A stretch of DNA of 64,000 bases from Desulfuromonadaceae bacterium (GTDB taxonomy: Bacteria > Desulfobacterota > Desulfuromonadia > Geobacterales > Pseudopelobacteraceae), in NCBI GenBank assembly GCA_028681335.1, contig JAQUIT010000001.1, forward strand, positions 248,001-312,000. The letters run 5' to 3'. Below the pieces are notes generated by a model. That model worked only from the letters and a program-made list of their open reading frames with translations, had not been told where the DNA came from and searched no databases. Shown here piece after piece: positions 46,402 through 55,534 of this stretch (position 1 is its first letter; each line of letters begins with the position of its first letter). Made by a program: the position numbers and the translations under genes.

Positions 46402-48804
46402 ATGCAGATGCGAAGATTAATCATGACGATGTTTTGTCTGCTGCCCGCAGCGGCGCTGATGTACGGCTGTGGCTCGTCCAGCAAAACGGGCGATTCGCTC
46501 AGTAGTGTTGCAACGGTTGGGGACACCGCCTGTATTCAGTGTCACAGTGCGGTTGTTGATCCGTTGACCGGTGTTGGTAAAATTGCGCAGTATGAAGCAT
46601 CATCTCCACACAAAGATTCAGCCCATGCCAACAACGGCAACGGCTGTGAAGCATGTCACGGCAATGGCGGACAACACAATGGGGTTGGTCCAATTGCCTA
46701 TGTTAACCCCTATGACGGTAATGGAACACGCTGCGCTGATTGCCACAAAGGCAACTATGCCACCAATGCGCCGACAAAGTTTGCTGATTCGAAACATGCG
46801 AATGTTGTTATCGAAGAAGGTGCTTCCTGCCGTCGTTGCCACAGCCACGAAGGCGCAGTGCTAGGTTCTTTCTATGGCCTGACAGGAACCAAGGCCACTA
46901 TGGACAATGCTCTTTATCAAGGTGCTGTGCCACTGGCTAAGGAATATACACAATTTAAATGCCAAACCTGCCACGAGCATGGCGGCGGGTTACGCGTTGT
47001 CAAAGGGCGTGATCCTGTAACGGGTGCGGTTGTCAACTGGAACCCAAGTAAAACAAATCTGCAAAATGACCAGTTCAATCTTTGCACAAGCTGCCACAAC
47101 CTTTTGACTGCTGATGGCGCAACAACTATGGCTTCTGGCAATACTGTTACTTATGATGGCGGAACTACATTGGCTACAGTAGCGGTCGGCCACCATGAAG
47201 ATAGTTGGTTCCGGGTTATTGCCACCACTCATGCCAACAACAGTGACAATACGCTGAATGGTATTTCTGGTTATGTTATCCGTAAGAGTGGTGAAAGCGC
47301 CTGCTTTGACTGCCATGCGCACGAAGCAAAAACCAATACGAATTCAACAAACGCCAATATTAATACTGCTGCACTTGCAAGCTCAACTCGTGCGGCATTG
47401 TATGACCCGGCAAACGAGACAGTCTATACTGAATGGGCTAAATCAGGCCACGCTGGTCGTTTACTGGAAGCTAAGCACAACTCCGCTTTTGCTGTTGCAG
47501 CAAGAAGCACTGCTGTGGTTGATGGTATGATGAAAACTTCAGTCAATGACGCCACGGCCGCTGCTTGGAACCACTATGCCTGGAATGACACGGTTAACGC
47601 CACCGCACAAAATAGCCGCGGTACTTGTCAGCGTTGTCATACACCAACAGGTGCTTCCAACTACCTGAAATCACCTGCAACTTATGATTACACTCTAAAC
47701 GACTTTTCGCACCTTGCTGGTTGGAAAATGGCGACCAGTACAGCACCAACGACCTCTTCAAAACAGAGGGATGTTCTCTACTGCTGGGGCTGCCATAGCA
47801 ATTCCGGCTCTGGTGTGATCCGCAACCCGGGTGCAATTACTGCTGAATATAATTTTAAAGGCACCCCGGCAGTTTTCCCGGATGTTGCTCAATCAAATCT
47901 CTGCGTTGCATGTCATTCAGGACTAGCAGGCGGCGAGACAGTCACTGCTTTAACTGACGCAGAAATGAATAATGTTAGCTTCAAAAACTCACACTACATG
48001 GCAGCTGCAGGCTTGATGTATGTGAAAAACGGCTTCACCGCTTTTATTGACCCGAGTACCGCTATTGGCACTAGTACTTATGGCGCATCTATGACATCAA
48101 CTGAAGATGGTGGAGCGCTGAGCAGTACCCACCGTAAACTTGGTACAGCTGCAATGGCTACCGATTCCCATGTTGGTGGTCAAGGTCTTGTATCTGGTGG
48201 GCCATGCATTACTTGTCATATGTCTGAAAAACACCACACTCTAGAAATGGATGCCAGCGCATTTAATAACACCTGCGTAAAGTGCCATGACGAAGAGGGT
48301 GGGGTTCCGCTGACCGCTGCCAACTTCAAAACAATATTCATTGAAGAGCAGGCTGTTCCATTCCAGGATGCCCTGACTCTGGCTCTGTCAGTTCTGAAGA
48401 CCAATTACAATATCAGCTATAATCAGGCTGCATATCCGTATTTCTTTGACGACGCCTTGCTGCCGACTGTTGGGGCAGTAAAAGATTGGACCCGTGGCGG
48501 CACATTGTCTGCCGCAGAGGCCAAGAAACTTATGGGAGCATGTTTCAATATCAATGTCTTGATGCGAGATCCAGCAGCCTACGTCCATGCACGTACCTAT
48601 ACTCGCCGGCTGCTCTATGACTCCATCGACTTCCTTGATAACAAGACCATAGATATGTCTACAGTAACTACGGCAGTAGCAACGTTCCCGCTCGTTTATG
48701 TCAAAGGGGCTACAGCTACCGATGTAACTACTACTGAGGCTGTCAAGTATCTTGCTGGTTACAGCCGCTCTACTGGTGCATGGAATGCGCTTGAGCGTCC
48801 TTAA
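46402..48804 (+). CDS. Outer-surface dodecaheme c-type cytochrome lipoprotein (OmcB-like)
   Basis: An 800-residue lipoprotein with a signal peptide and lipobox cysteine at residue 23 (LMYGC). It has twelve CXXCH motifs (CIQCH, CEACH, CADCH, CRRCH, CQTCH, CTSCH, CFDCH, CQRCH, CWGCH, CVACH, CITCH, CVKCH). Haem count, lipid anchor and gene order match OmcB/OmcC, the outer-membrane cytochromes needed for Fe(III) oxide respiration in Geobacter. The last 180 residues lack haems. The ATG at 46402 has GAGGAGG upstream; 19 in-frame upstream codons are outside the lipoprotein signal. The operon ends at a hairpin followed by a strong terminator. Confidence 0.92.
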   Translation: MQMRRLIMTMFCLLPAAALMYGCGSSSKTGDSLSSVATVGDTACIQCHSAVVDPLTGVGKIAQYEASSPHKDSAHANNGNGCEACHGNGGQHNGVGPIAYVNPYDGNGTRCADCHKGNYATNAPTKFADSKHANVVIEEGASCRRCHSHEGAVLGSFYGLTGTKATMDNALYQGAVPLAKEYTQFKCQTCHEHGGGLRVVKGRDPVTGAVVNWNPSKTNLQNDQFNLCTSCHNLLTADGATTMASGNTVTYDGGTTLATVAVGHHEDSWFRVIATTHANNSDNTLNGISGYVIRKSGESACFDCHAHEAKTNTNSTNANINTAALASSTRAALYDPANETVYTEWAKSGHAGRLLEAKHNSAFAVAARSTAVVDGMMKTSVNDATAAAWNHYAWNDTVNATAQNSRGTCQRCHTPTGASNYLKSPATYDYTLNDFSHLAGWKMATSTAPTTSSKQRDVLYCWGCHSNSGSGVIRNPGAITAEYNFKGTPAVFPDVAQSNLCVACHSGLAGGETVTALTDAEMNNVSFKNSHYMAAAGLMYVKNGFTAFIDPSTAIGTSTYGASMTSTEDGGALSSTHRKLGTAAMATDSHVGGQGLVSGGPCITCHMSEKHHTLEMDASAFNNTCVKCHDEEGGVPLTAANFKTIFIEEQAVPFQDALTLALSVLKTNYNISYNQAAYPYFFDDALLPTVGAVKDWTRGGTLSAAEAKKLMGACFNINVLMRDPAAYVHARTYTRRLLYDSIDFLDNKTIDMSTVTTAVATFPLVYVKGATATDVTTTEAVKYLAGYSRSTGAWNALERP

Positions 48805-48815
48805 CTACTCTCCCT

Positions 48816-48840
48816 CCCCGGAGGCCGCACGCCTCCGGGG
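48816..48840 (+). terminator. Hairpin after the dodecaheme gene
   Basis: CCCCGGAGGC paired with its complement around a 5-nt loop, 12 bp after the stop. There is no T-run after it, so it may act as an mRNA-end stabiliser or a weak terminator. Confidence 0.5.
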
Positions 48841-48885
48841 ATAAAACAAACCCCCATTTTATGGTACACCACAACAGGTGCCGTT

Positions 48886-48915
48886 TGCCGCCCCCTCCCG
48901 GGGGCGGCATTTTTA
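48886..48915 (+). terminator. Strong intrinsic terminator of the porin-cytochrome operon
   Basis: TGCCGCCCCC paired with GGGGGCGGCA around a TCCC loop, followed by TTTTTA. It ends only about 9 bp before the start codon of the next gene. Confidence 0.9.
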
Positions 48916-48923
48916 TATAAACC

Positions 48924-50063
48924 ATGAAAAAGTCAGCCGCCAGACATACGTTTCATCTCAAGGTGCTGTTGACCGTATGTGTCGTGTTGTCCGTGCTGGG
49001 GCATTGCCTGGCCGGTGTGCTTCTCGAGCGTTTCGGCTCCTACGATTTCGGCAAAGCCGTCACCGCTCCGCCTGCGGTTATGGTGGAGCTGAAAGATCTG
49101 CCAGTGGCACCTGCTGCAGTTTCTCCGCCTGTACCAGCAGTTTCGAAACGCCACATTCCAACCAGGGTTGCCGTTGCAGCTCCTTCACCACCATCGTTAC
49201 CTCAACGTAACTCATCGCCACCGCCCGAAGCTACGCCGTTACCCGCTGAACAGGCCGAGCCCCCAACAACTCTGCCGGAATCAAGTAAACAAAGCTCAGC
49301 TCCTTTGAGCAAAGAGCGCCCCGAGGAGTTCCGGCTCAATCCGGACAGCATTACGTCGGCACAGCAGGAGCGCCTTGCTTACCAGATCAGCCTGTTGGGA
49401 TTGCCGGTTGGCAGTGCCATGCTGGAAGCGACGAACAAGAATGGGGAACTGCGTATCATCACCACTGTTCGCTCCAACAGTGTCATGTCAGTCATCTATC
49501 CGGTAAATGACTCTACTGATACTCGACTGATCAAAGGACGTTATCTGTTGACCCGCATCCGCCAGAGGGAAGGTTCTCTGGTCAGCGATAGTGGATTTAA
49601 TCTGATGTTCCAGGAACGTAAAACTTTCTGGATTGATCGACTGAAAATGGTCTCGAGCACCGAACCGCTTGAACATCTTGATACTCTGGATGTTATCTCT
49701 GGTTTCTATTTTATCCGGCAGCAATCACTGGTGGTTGGCACTACCTTCACCCTGCGTCTGTATGACGGAGATAAAAGTTCTCTGGTGCCGGTAGAGGTGC
49801 TGCGGCGTGAAAAAGTATCACTGCCGGGCATGCGTTCTGCTGAAACGCTGGTGATCAAACCGCTGTTCCGCGAAAACGGTTTTTTCAAAAACAACCGTGA
49901 AGTATTGATCTGGCTGACCGATGACGAGAACCGCGTACCGGTAAGGGTTGAGGTTACCACCCCGGTCGGCAGGGTTGTCGCTGAGTTGGTGTCATCGGAG
50001 CGGATTAACCCCGCAGTGGAAAAACAGGTAACGCTTCCCGTCTTATCAGTTGATCCGTCATAG
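48924..50063 (+). CDS. DUF3108 protein with an N-terminal membrane anchor and proline-rich linker
   Basis: A 379-residue envelope protein: an N-terminal hydrophobic segment (LKVLLTVCVVLSVLGHCLAGVLL), a long Pro/Ala-rich linker (near residues 50-135) like that of TonB-type proteins, and a C-terminal DUF3108 domain (about 145-360; ISLLGLPVGSAML, SGFYFIRQ, VEVTTPVGRVVAEL). The domain is a lipocalin-like beta structure with no assigned activity. There is no usable Shine-Dalgarno site, and the start lies a few bases after the cytochrome operon's terminator. Expression may therefore depend on read-through or a promoter inside the preceding region. Confidence 0.8.
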   Translation: MKKSAARHTFHLKVLLTVCVVLSVLGHCLAGVLLERFGSYDFGKAVTAPPAVMVELKDLPVAPAAVSPPVPAVSKRHIPTRVAVAAPSPPSLPQRNSSPPPEATPLPAEQAEPPTTLPESSKQSSAPLSKERPEEFRLNPDSITSAQQERLAYQISLLGLPVGSAMLEATNKNGELRIITTVRSNSVMSVIYPVNDSTDTRLIKGRYLLTRIRQREGSLVSDSGFNLMFQERKTFWIDRLKMVSSTEPLEHLDTLDVISGFYFIRQQSLVVGTTFTLRLYDGDKSSLVPVEVLRREKVSLPGMRSAETLVIKPLFRENGFFKNNREVLIWLTDDENRVPVRVEVTTPVGRVVAELVSSERINPAVEKQVTLPVLSVDPS

Positions 50064-50461
50064 TTTCTCTTTCCTTCATCTTTTAAATGTCATCATTCAG
50101 CAGTCTTGGCCGTGGGCTTAATGTGCCCTGCAAAAGTCAAGTGGATTGCTCTGCCCCGTTGCTTTGCTGAGCGTTCTCAGGGAGTAGAAAACAGAGAGCC
50201 AGACAGAAATTATGTTGTAATCGGTATGAATAACTGTAAAACTCAGAGAGTTGTTTGCTCCAATTCGGGGGAGCTATTGGAGCCTCACCGGAATTATTCA
50301 AGGGCCTGCCATTTGCAGATAACCAGCCTCAACTGATTGGCGATAACCACTAATCGTGTGATCAGCTGTGAGCTCTGTTGAAGACGGTGGTGGATGGGGT
50401 GTGACGTGATGACGTTTTGCACATATTTCAGAGTGACGTTCTTTTTTAATGGTGTTTTATC
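50064..50461. other. Intergenic region without a supported gene
   Basis: 398 bp between the DUF3108 and transglycosylase genes. It contains small hairpins (CTGAG-CGTT-CTCAG near 50169; GCTCC paired with GGAGC near 50258-50276) but no convincing terminator, promoter, riboswitch or small gene. A 76-codon plus-strand frame at 50106-50336 has no Shine-Dalgarno site and no family features. Confidence 0.5.
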
Positions 50462-51400
50462 GTGAGAAAAATAGTTAAATATCTGTTCCTCGCCATAGCA
50501 GTTTATCTGCTCTATGTCGTCATTTCATTGGTTTTGTTACCGCCGGTCTCTGATCTGGCCGACAAAAAATTCAGTACAACCATCCAGGTGAAGGATTGGC
50601 ACGGCGATTACCACCCGTTTGTGATCGGCCCCAAAAACCGCTACTGGACACCTTCAGGGCGTATCCCGGCCGAAATGAAATGGGCGGTGATTCTTGCCGA
50701 GGATTCCAACTTCTACCGTCATGACGGTTTTGATGTCAAAGCGATCAAAAATGCCATCAAGTATGACCTGGAGAAGAAGAGCCTGAAGCGTGGCGCTTCG
50801 ACAATTACCCAGCAGGCGGCGAAGAACCTGTTTCTTTCGCGTGAAAAGACCGTTACCCGCAAGCTGAAAGAAATCTATCTGGCGTACCGGATGGAGCAGG
50901 AGCTGACCAAGGGGCGCATCGTCGAGCTGTATCTGAACGTGGTCGAACTGGGGCCGATGGTGTACGGCATCGGTCACGGTGCGCAGTATTATTTCGGCAA
51001 GCCGGCCTCAAGCCTGACGCCGCGTGAGTGTGCCTTTCTGGCCGCGATGCTGCCGGGTCCACGGGTCGCCTATAATCCCTATAAAAACCTGAGTAAGGTG
51101 CTGAAACGTTCCAATATGATCCTGCGGCTGTTGCGGCAGAAGGGTGTGTTGGATGCAGGTGAGTATCAGATCGCTCTGGCCGAGTCGCCTAATGTCGGGC
51201 GGATGCAGAAGAAGATTGACGAAGTGATCAGTACGCCGCCGGTTTTTACTGCGCCGTCGTCAGTCAGGGAGGTGCCGGTTGAAAAACCTGGCAATACTGA
51301 GGAAATAATAAAGGAAGAGCCAGCCGCTAGCGAGCCGCCTCCCCAGGCCACTGGTGTCGTTACAACCAATCCAAGCGAAAGTCAGAATGAGAAAAAATGA
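50462..51400 (+). CDS. mtgA: Monofunctional peptidoglycan transglycosylase (MtgA-like)
   Basis: A 312-residue inner-membrane GT51 enzyme that polymerises lipid II into glycan strands in the periplasm. An N-terminal membrane span is followed by the glycosyltransferase core: [13 protein letters not shown] (catalytic Glu), [16 protein letters not shown] (second signature), RKLKEIYLA and [11 protein letters not shown] Pro/Glu-rich tail of about 60 residues extends beyond the usual end. No penicillin-binding domain. The start is GTG, with only a weak ribosome site. Its stop overlaps the rlmN start. Confidence 0.9.
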   Translation: MRKIVKYLFLAIAVYLLYVVISLVLLPPVSDLADKKFSTTIQVKDWHGDYHPFVIGPKNRYWTPSGRIPAEMKWAVILAEDSNFYRHDGFDVKAIKNAIKYDLEKKSLKRGASTITQQAAKNLFLSREKTVTRKLKEIYLAYRMEQELTKGRIVELYLNVVELGPMVYGIGHGAQYYFGKPASSLTPRECAFLAAMLPGPRVAYNPYKNLSKVLKRSNMILRLLRQKGVLDAGEYQIALAESPNVGRMQKKIDEVISTPPVFTAPSSVREVPVEKPGNTEEIIKEEPAASEPPPQATGVVTTNPSESQNEKK

Positions 51401-52533
51401 AACAGAAAACGGATTTGAAAAATTTTACCCTCCCGGCACTGGAGCAGTTTCTGAAAGGACAGGGCAAAGAGAGTTTCCGTGCCCTCCAGGTATTCAAGTG
51501 GATCTATCAGCAGGATGCCCGCGGCTTCGAAGAGATGACCAATATCTCCAAGGCTCTCCGTGCGGAACTGACTGAAACTGCTTTTATCAGCAATCTTGAG
51601 CCGGAAGCAATCGAGCAGGGAAGTGACGGGACGCGCAAATACCTCTTTAATCTGGGTGACGGCCATGCGGTCGAGTCGGTGCTGATCCCCATCGAGGGGC
51701 GCAATACGCTCTGCATATCATCGCAGGTCGGCTGTGCGATGGCGTGCGAGTTCTGTCTGACAGGCACTTTCAAGCTGACCCGTAACCTGACGACGGCGGA
51801 AATTGTCAACCAGATCATGGCTGTCAAGCGGGATCTGATTAGTAATCCACCGACGACATCGGCAGACGGCGGAGCCGGTCTCGTGATTAATGATGAGGGT
51901 GATGACGTCGAAGATGAATGTCCTGATTCGCCGGCGGCTATCCGTAATATCGTTCTGATGGGGATGGGCGAGCCGCTTCACAATCTGGATAACGTTATTC
52001 CTGCCATTCAGATTATGATCGACGGCAACGGTCTGCAGCTCTCCAACCGCCGCGTCACCGTTTCCACCTGCGGACTGGTGCCGGAGATGGTGCGGCTCGG
52101 GCGCGAGATACCAAACGTTAATCTGGCGGTGTCGCTGAACGCCACCACTGATGAACTGCGCAACAGGATCATGCCGGTAAACCGCAGCTATCCACTCAAG
52201 GAGCTTTTGAAGGCCTGTAAGGAGTTTCCGCTGCCGGGACGCCGTAAGGTTACTTTTGAATATGTCATGCTTGGCGGGGTGAATGATTCGCTGGATGATG
52301 CCAAACGGCTGCTGAAGCTGATCAGTGATATCCCCAACAAGGTTAACCTGATTCCGTTCAATGAGCACGAAGGGTGTGATTTCAAGGCTCCGACCCGTGC
52401 CGCCATCGATGCCTTTCACAAATATCTGATCGATCGGCATGTGACGGTCATAACCCGCGACAGCCGTGGTGGTGATATATCAGCGGCGTGCGGGCAGTTG
52501 AAGGGGAAGTTGGAAAAAAAGGTGGCGGCATAA
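51397..52533 (+). CDS. rlmN: 23S rRNA A2503 / tRNA A37 methyltransferase RlmN
   Basis: A 378-residue radical SAM enzyme making 2-methyladenosine in 23S rRNA and some tRNAs. The cluster motif is CAMACEFC. The second catalytic cysteine near the C-terminus ([10 protein letters not shown]), which forms the thioether intermediate, is present. [13 protein letters not shown] is the SAM-binding GEP motif. An insert of about 25 acidic residues ([20 protein letters not shown]) lies between the cluster motif and GEP. The start overlaps mtgA (ATGA). Confidence 0.96.
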   Translation: MKQKTDLKNFTLPALEQFLKGQGKESFRALQVFKWIYQQDARGFEEMTNISKALRAELTETAFISNLEPEAIEQGSDGTRKYLFNLGDGHAVESVLIPIEGRNTLCISSQVGCAMACEFCLTGTFKLTRNLTTAEIVNQIMAVKRDLISNPPTTSADGGAGLVINDEGDDVEDECPDSPAAIRNIVLMGMGEPLHNLDNVIPAIQIMIDGNGLQLSNRRVTVSTCGLVPEMVRLGREIPNVNLAVSLNATTDELRNRIMPVNRSYPLKELLKACKEFPLPGRRKVTFEYVMLGGVNDSLDDAKRLLKLISDIPNKVNLIPFNEHEGCDFKAPTRAAIDAFHKYLIDRHVTVITRDSRGGDISAACGQLKGKLEKKVAA

Positions 52534-52599
52534 CGCAGAAATAACATCAGAAGTATGCGGTTATGTGAGAATTTTTGTGCCATGCAACGCTGGAACAAC

Positions 52600-52641
52600 A
52601 AGACCTCCGAGGCTTTTAACGCCCCGGAGGTCTTTGTGTTT
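52600..52641. terminator. Intrinsic terminator between rlmN and the DEAD-box gene
   Basis: AAGACCTCCG plus GGC paired with GCC and CGGAGGTCTT, with one A/C mismatch, followed by a T-rich tail. It can serve both convergent genes. Confidence 0.8.
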
Positions 52642-52667
52642 ATACTTTATATAGTGTTATGCGAGCC

Positions 52668-54017
52668 TTAAGCCTGCGGGCGACGTGAACGGTACTCGAT
52701 GACCGGCTCGTGCCTGGTTGCAGGTGCGCTGCGTGGTGCGCTACCGGCAGGTTTTGCCGATTTGCTCCACGGTTTTGCCTGGCCGTCACGTCCGCCACCC
52801 GGTTTGCCGAAGCGACCACCAGGTCCGCCAGGGCCGCTCTTGCGTGGGCCGCCACTGCGACCAGCCGGCTTCCTGATGGAAGTTGTCGGCTCGTGCCCGG
52901 CAATCTGCATCTCCGGCAGTTTTTTTCCGATGAAGCGCTCGATGCGCTCAAGGTAGTTGCGCTCGCCGGCTGATGCAAATGAGATGGCGATTCCGGCAGC
53001 TCCGGCGCGGCCGGTACGGCCGATACGGTGGACATAATCTTCAGCAAAGCGCGGAAGATCGAAGTTGATGACATGGCTGACGCCGGTTACGTCCAGGCCG
53101 CGGGCGGCAACGTCGGTGGCCACCAGCAGGCGGATGCCGCCGCGACGCATACGGTCGATGGTCTTGTTACGGGCCATCTGTGTCATGTCGCCGTGCAGGG
53201 CAGCTGCGGGATAGCCGTTGCGGGAAAGTTCACGGGAAAGTTCATCGGCATCGCGCTTTGTAGCGGAGAAGATGATGGCACGGGTCAGCTCGGAATCGCT
53301 AACGAGATGATTGAGAAGCTCTTTCTTGTGGTTCAGGTTGTCGGTAACATGCAGACGCTGCTCGATCAGGGCGTGGGATGAAGTGCTGACAGCCAGCTGA
53401 ATCCGCTTCGGATCGCGCATCATTTTCTCGGCCAGTCGTGCAATGTCACCTTCCATGGTGGCGGTAAACATAAGAGTCTGGCGATCAGCAGGGGTGCGAT
53501 CGATAATTTTATTGATGTCTTCGCTGAAGCCCATGTCGAGCATACGGTCGGCTTCGTCCAGTACCAGCAGTTCAAGGCGGTCAAGGCGGATACTGCCGCG
53601 CTCAATGTGGTCAACGAGGCGTCCCGGGGTTGCAACAATGATGTCGACCGGTGCGGAAAGCAAACGCAGCTGCTCGCGATATGGCATGCCGCCTAAAATT
53701 GAACCGCAGCGGGGACGAATACCGCGGCCGTAGTTGCGGGCGGATTCCATAACCTGTCCTGCCAGTTCGCGGGTCGGTGCCAGAACAAGAATGCGTGGTC
53801 CTTTGCCGGGAAGGGTTGATTTTTTTGTCAGGAGCTCAAGAGCCGGAAGTACAAAGGCGGCGGTCTTGCCGGTGCCGGTCTGGGCGGTGGCGATCAGGTC
53901 GTTACCTGCCAATACGATCGGAATTGATTGTTCCTGAATAGGGGTCGGGGTTGTGTAACCGCAGGCGGTAATAGCCGAGAGGATGGCCGGATTAAGGCCC
54001 AGTTCTTCAAATGTCAT
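52668..54017 (-). CDS. DEAD-box RNA helicase, RhlE-like
   Basis: A 449-residue ATP-dependent RNA helicase with all core motifs: Q motif (GYTTPTPIQEQSIP), AQTGTGKT, PTRELA, VLDEADRMLD, FTATM, ATDVAARGLDV and HRIGRTGRAG. The C-terminal 80 residues form a Gly/Pro/Arg/Lys-rich tail (GGPRKSGPGGPGGRFGK) that binds RNA non-specifically. It acts in ribosome assembly or RNA decay, often at low temperature. The ATG at 54017 has AAGGA upstream. A promoter 237-265 bp upstream implies a leader of about 230 nt, as in cold-inducible helicase genes. Confidence 0.93.
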   Translation of the reverse strand: MTFEELGLNPAILSAITACGYTTPTPIQEQSIPIVLAGNDLIATAQTGTGKTAAFVLPALELLTKKSTLPGKGPRILVLAPTRELAGQVMESARNYGRGIRPRCGSILGGMPYREQLRLLSAPVDIIVATPGRLVDHIERGSIRLDRLELLVLDEADRMLDMGFSEDINKIIDRTPADRQTLMFTATMEGDIARLAEKMMRDPKRIQLAVSTSSHALIEQRLHVTDNLNHKKELLNHLVSDSELTRAIIFSATKRDADELSRELSRNGYPAAALHGDMTQMARNKTIDRMRRGGIRLLVATDVAARGLDVTGVSHVINFDLPRFAEDYVHRIGRTGRAGAAGIAISFASAGERNYLERIERFIGKKLPEMQIAGHEPTTSIRKPAGRSGGPRKSGPGGPGGRFGKPGGGRDGQAKPWSKSAKPAGSAPRSAPATRHEPVIEYRSRRPQA

Positions 54018-54401
54018 GTTGATTCCTTTTCTGGGAGCGGTGTAAAGACAGAAGCGCACACGAACCGAGGAATCAAACAGATGATTCCGGGAAAGTTTAA
54101 ATGCAGTAACGTGCGGGCAGACAATAAATCTTCGCCTGCCGTACGGTCTGCTGGTTTCAATAGGGATTGAAGGTGCAGGGGGGGCAGAATGCGATGATCA
54201 AAAGAGAAACAACGGACACCATACCGCTGCTTCATGTGGCACAACAATTCAACACTATAGATGCTTAGTTTCGTAAAAGCAAGCATTTATTTGATGGTGT
54301 CTGCTCATGAACTGTATACAGGTGATTCCGGCTTGTCTATTGAGCCTTCGTCGTGCTAACGTTTCGCCGTTATTATTCCGCCGCTGCAAGAGGGGTATCG
54401 C
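54018..54401. other. Divergent intergenic region with a long DEAD-box leader
   Basis: 384 bp. On the minus strand it holds the DEAD-box promoter and a leader of about 230 nt, which includes a GGAATC / GATTCC stem near 54071-54087. On the plus side it contains the ribosome site of the HD nuclease (AGAGGGG). No gene is supported. Confidence 0.5.
54254..54282 (-). promoter_or_regulatory. Sigma-70 promoter of the DEAD-box helicase
   Basis: Minus strand TTGCTT (54277-54282), 17 bp, TATAGT (54254-54259). Predicted start near 54247. Confidence 0.55.
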
Positions 54402-55502
54402 GTGTTAAAACAGTTTGTCAGTGAGATAAAAGACCGTGATCCGGTCAATGCCGTATTTCTTGTCAAGGAGAAGATCCTGGCCATGGCCAAGAACGGCAAG
54501 CCGTATATGAACCTGCGTCTGATGGATAAGAGCGGCGATATTGATGCCAAGGTGTGGGACAATACGGAGCTGCTTGACAAGCAGTTTGGCAAGGACGACT
54601 TCGTGCGTGTGCGCGGCAAGGCGTCGGTATACATGAACAAAATGCAGGTTGTTATTGCAGAAATAGCCAAGATGCCGGAGGAACAGGTCGTGCTGGCTGA
54701 TTTTCTCCCCGAGTCGCCCCGTGACGGTGCCGAGATGCGCCGGGAGTTGGCCGATACGGTTGCTGCGCTCGGCAATTCTCATCTGCGCGGGCTGATGGAG
54801 GCTTTTCTGGCTGACGAGCCGTTTATGAACCTCTACTGCCAGGCTCCCGCCGCCAAGGGGATGCATCACGTCTATCTGGGAGGGCTGCTGGAGCACTCGC
54901 TCGCCTTGGTCAAGCTGACCAAGGTTATTGTGCCTTTATACGGCGGTATCAACGAGGATCTACTGATCGTCGGTGCGCTGCTGCACGATGTCGGCAAGAT
55001 CTATGAGATGAGTTTCGGGCGGGCCTTCGATTATACCGACGCAGGCAAGCTGCTGGGGCATATAACGATCGGCGTGGAGCTGGTTGATGAAAAGATCCGC
55101 CAGGTGAACGATTTCCCGCGTGAGCTGGCTCTGCTGCTCAAGCATATGCTGCTTTCCCATCATGGTCAGTATGAATACGGCTCGCCCAAACGGCCCAAGA
55201 CAATTGAAGCGACACTCCTCAATTATCTGGATGATATGGATTCAAAAATCAACGGCATCAAGTCCCACATCGCCAAAGAAACCGCTTCGACATCACGCTG
55301 GACCGCCCATCACCGCCTCTATGACCGTTATTTTTTCAAGTGCAACGGTATGGATGAAGAGGGGGGCGGGGAACAGGAAGTGGTTTGTGTGCCGGATGAG
55401 CCAGTTAGTCCGGGGCCGCAGGAGAGAGTGGTCGTGCGTGAGGAGCGGCAAACGTTTAACAACCAGCCGCTGAAGGGGCTCGCGGATTTAAAACTGAATT
55501 AG
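54402..55502 (+). CDS. OB-fold/HD-domain 3'-5' exoribonuclease, YhaM-like
   Basis: A 366-residue protein with an N-terminal OB-fold (MNLRLMDKSGDIDAKVWD) for nucleic-acid binding and a central HD domain (GGLLEHSLALVKLTK, LLHDVGKIYEMS, HHGQYEYGSPKRPKT). This is the layout of YhaM/CbfI-type 3'-5' exonucleases. The last 55 residues are acidic and variable. It probably degrades RNA or single-stranded DNA in the cytoplasm. The GTG start at 54402 has GAGGGG upstream. It is divergent from a DEAD-box helicase, a plausible RNA-turnover pairing. Confidence 0.85.
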   Translation: MLKQFVSEIKDRDPVNAVFLVKEKILAMAKNGKPYMNLRLMDKSGDIDAKVWDNTELLDKQFGKDDFVRVRGKASVYMNKMQVVIAEIAKMPEEQVVLADFLPESPRDGAEMRRELADTVAALGNSHLRGLMEAFLADEPFMNLYCQAPAAKGMHHVYLGGLLEHSLALVKLTKVIVPLYGGINEDLLIVGALLHDVGKIYEMSFGRAFDYTDAGKLLGHITIGVELVDEKIRQVNDFPRELALLLKHMLLSHHGQYEYGSPKRPKTIEATLLNYLDDMDSKINGIKSHIAKETASTSRWTAHHRLYDRYFFKCNGMDEEGGGEQEVVCVPDEPVSPGPQERVVVREERQTFNNQPLKGLADLKLN

Positions 55503-55509
55503 TAAGTAC

Positions 55510-55534
55510 GGGGGCTGTTATTCAGCCCCTTTTC
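55510..55534 (+). terminator. Intrinsic terminator after the HD nuclease
   Basis: GGGGCTG paired with CAGCCCC around TTATT, followed by TTTT. It overlaps the 3' end of the convergent ntrC gene. Confidence 0.75.

Noticed and set aside
50106..50336. A 76-codon open frame in the gap after the DUF3108 gene
   Set aside because: It starts on a non-ATG codon without a ribosome site and has no domain pattern.
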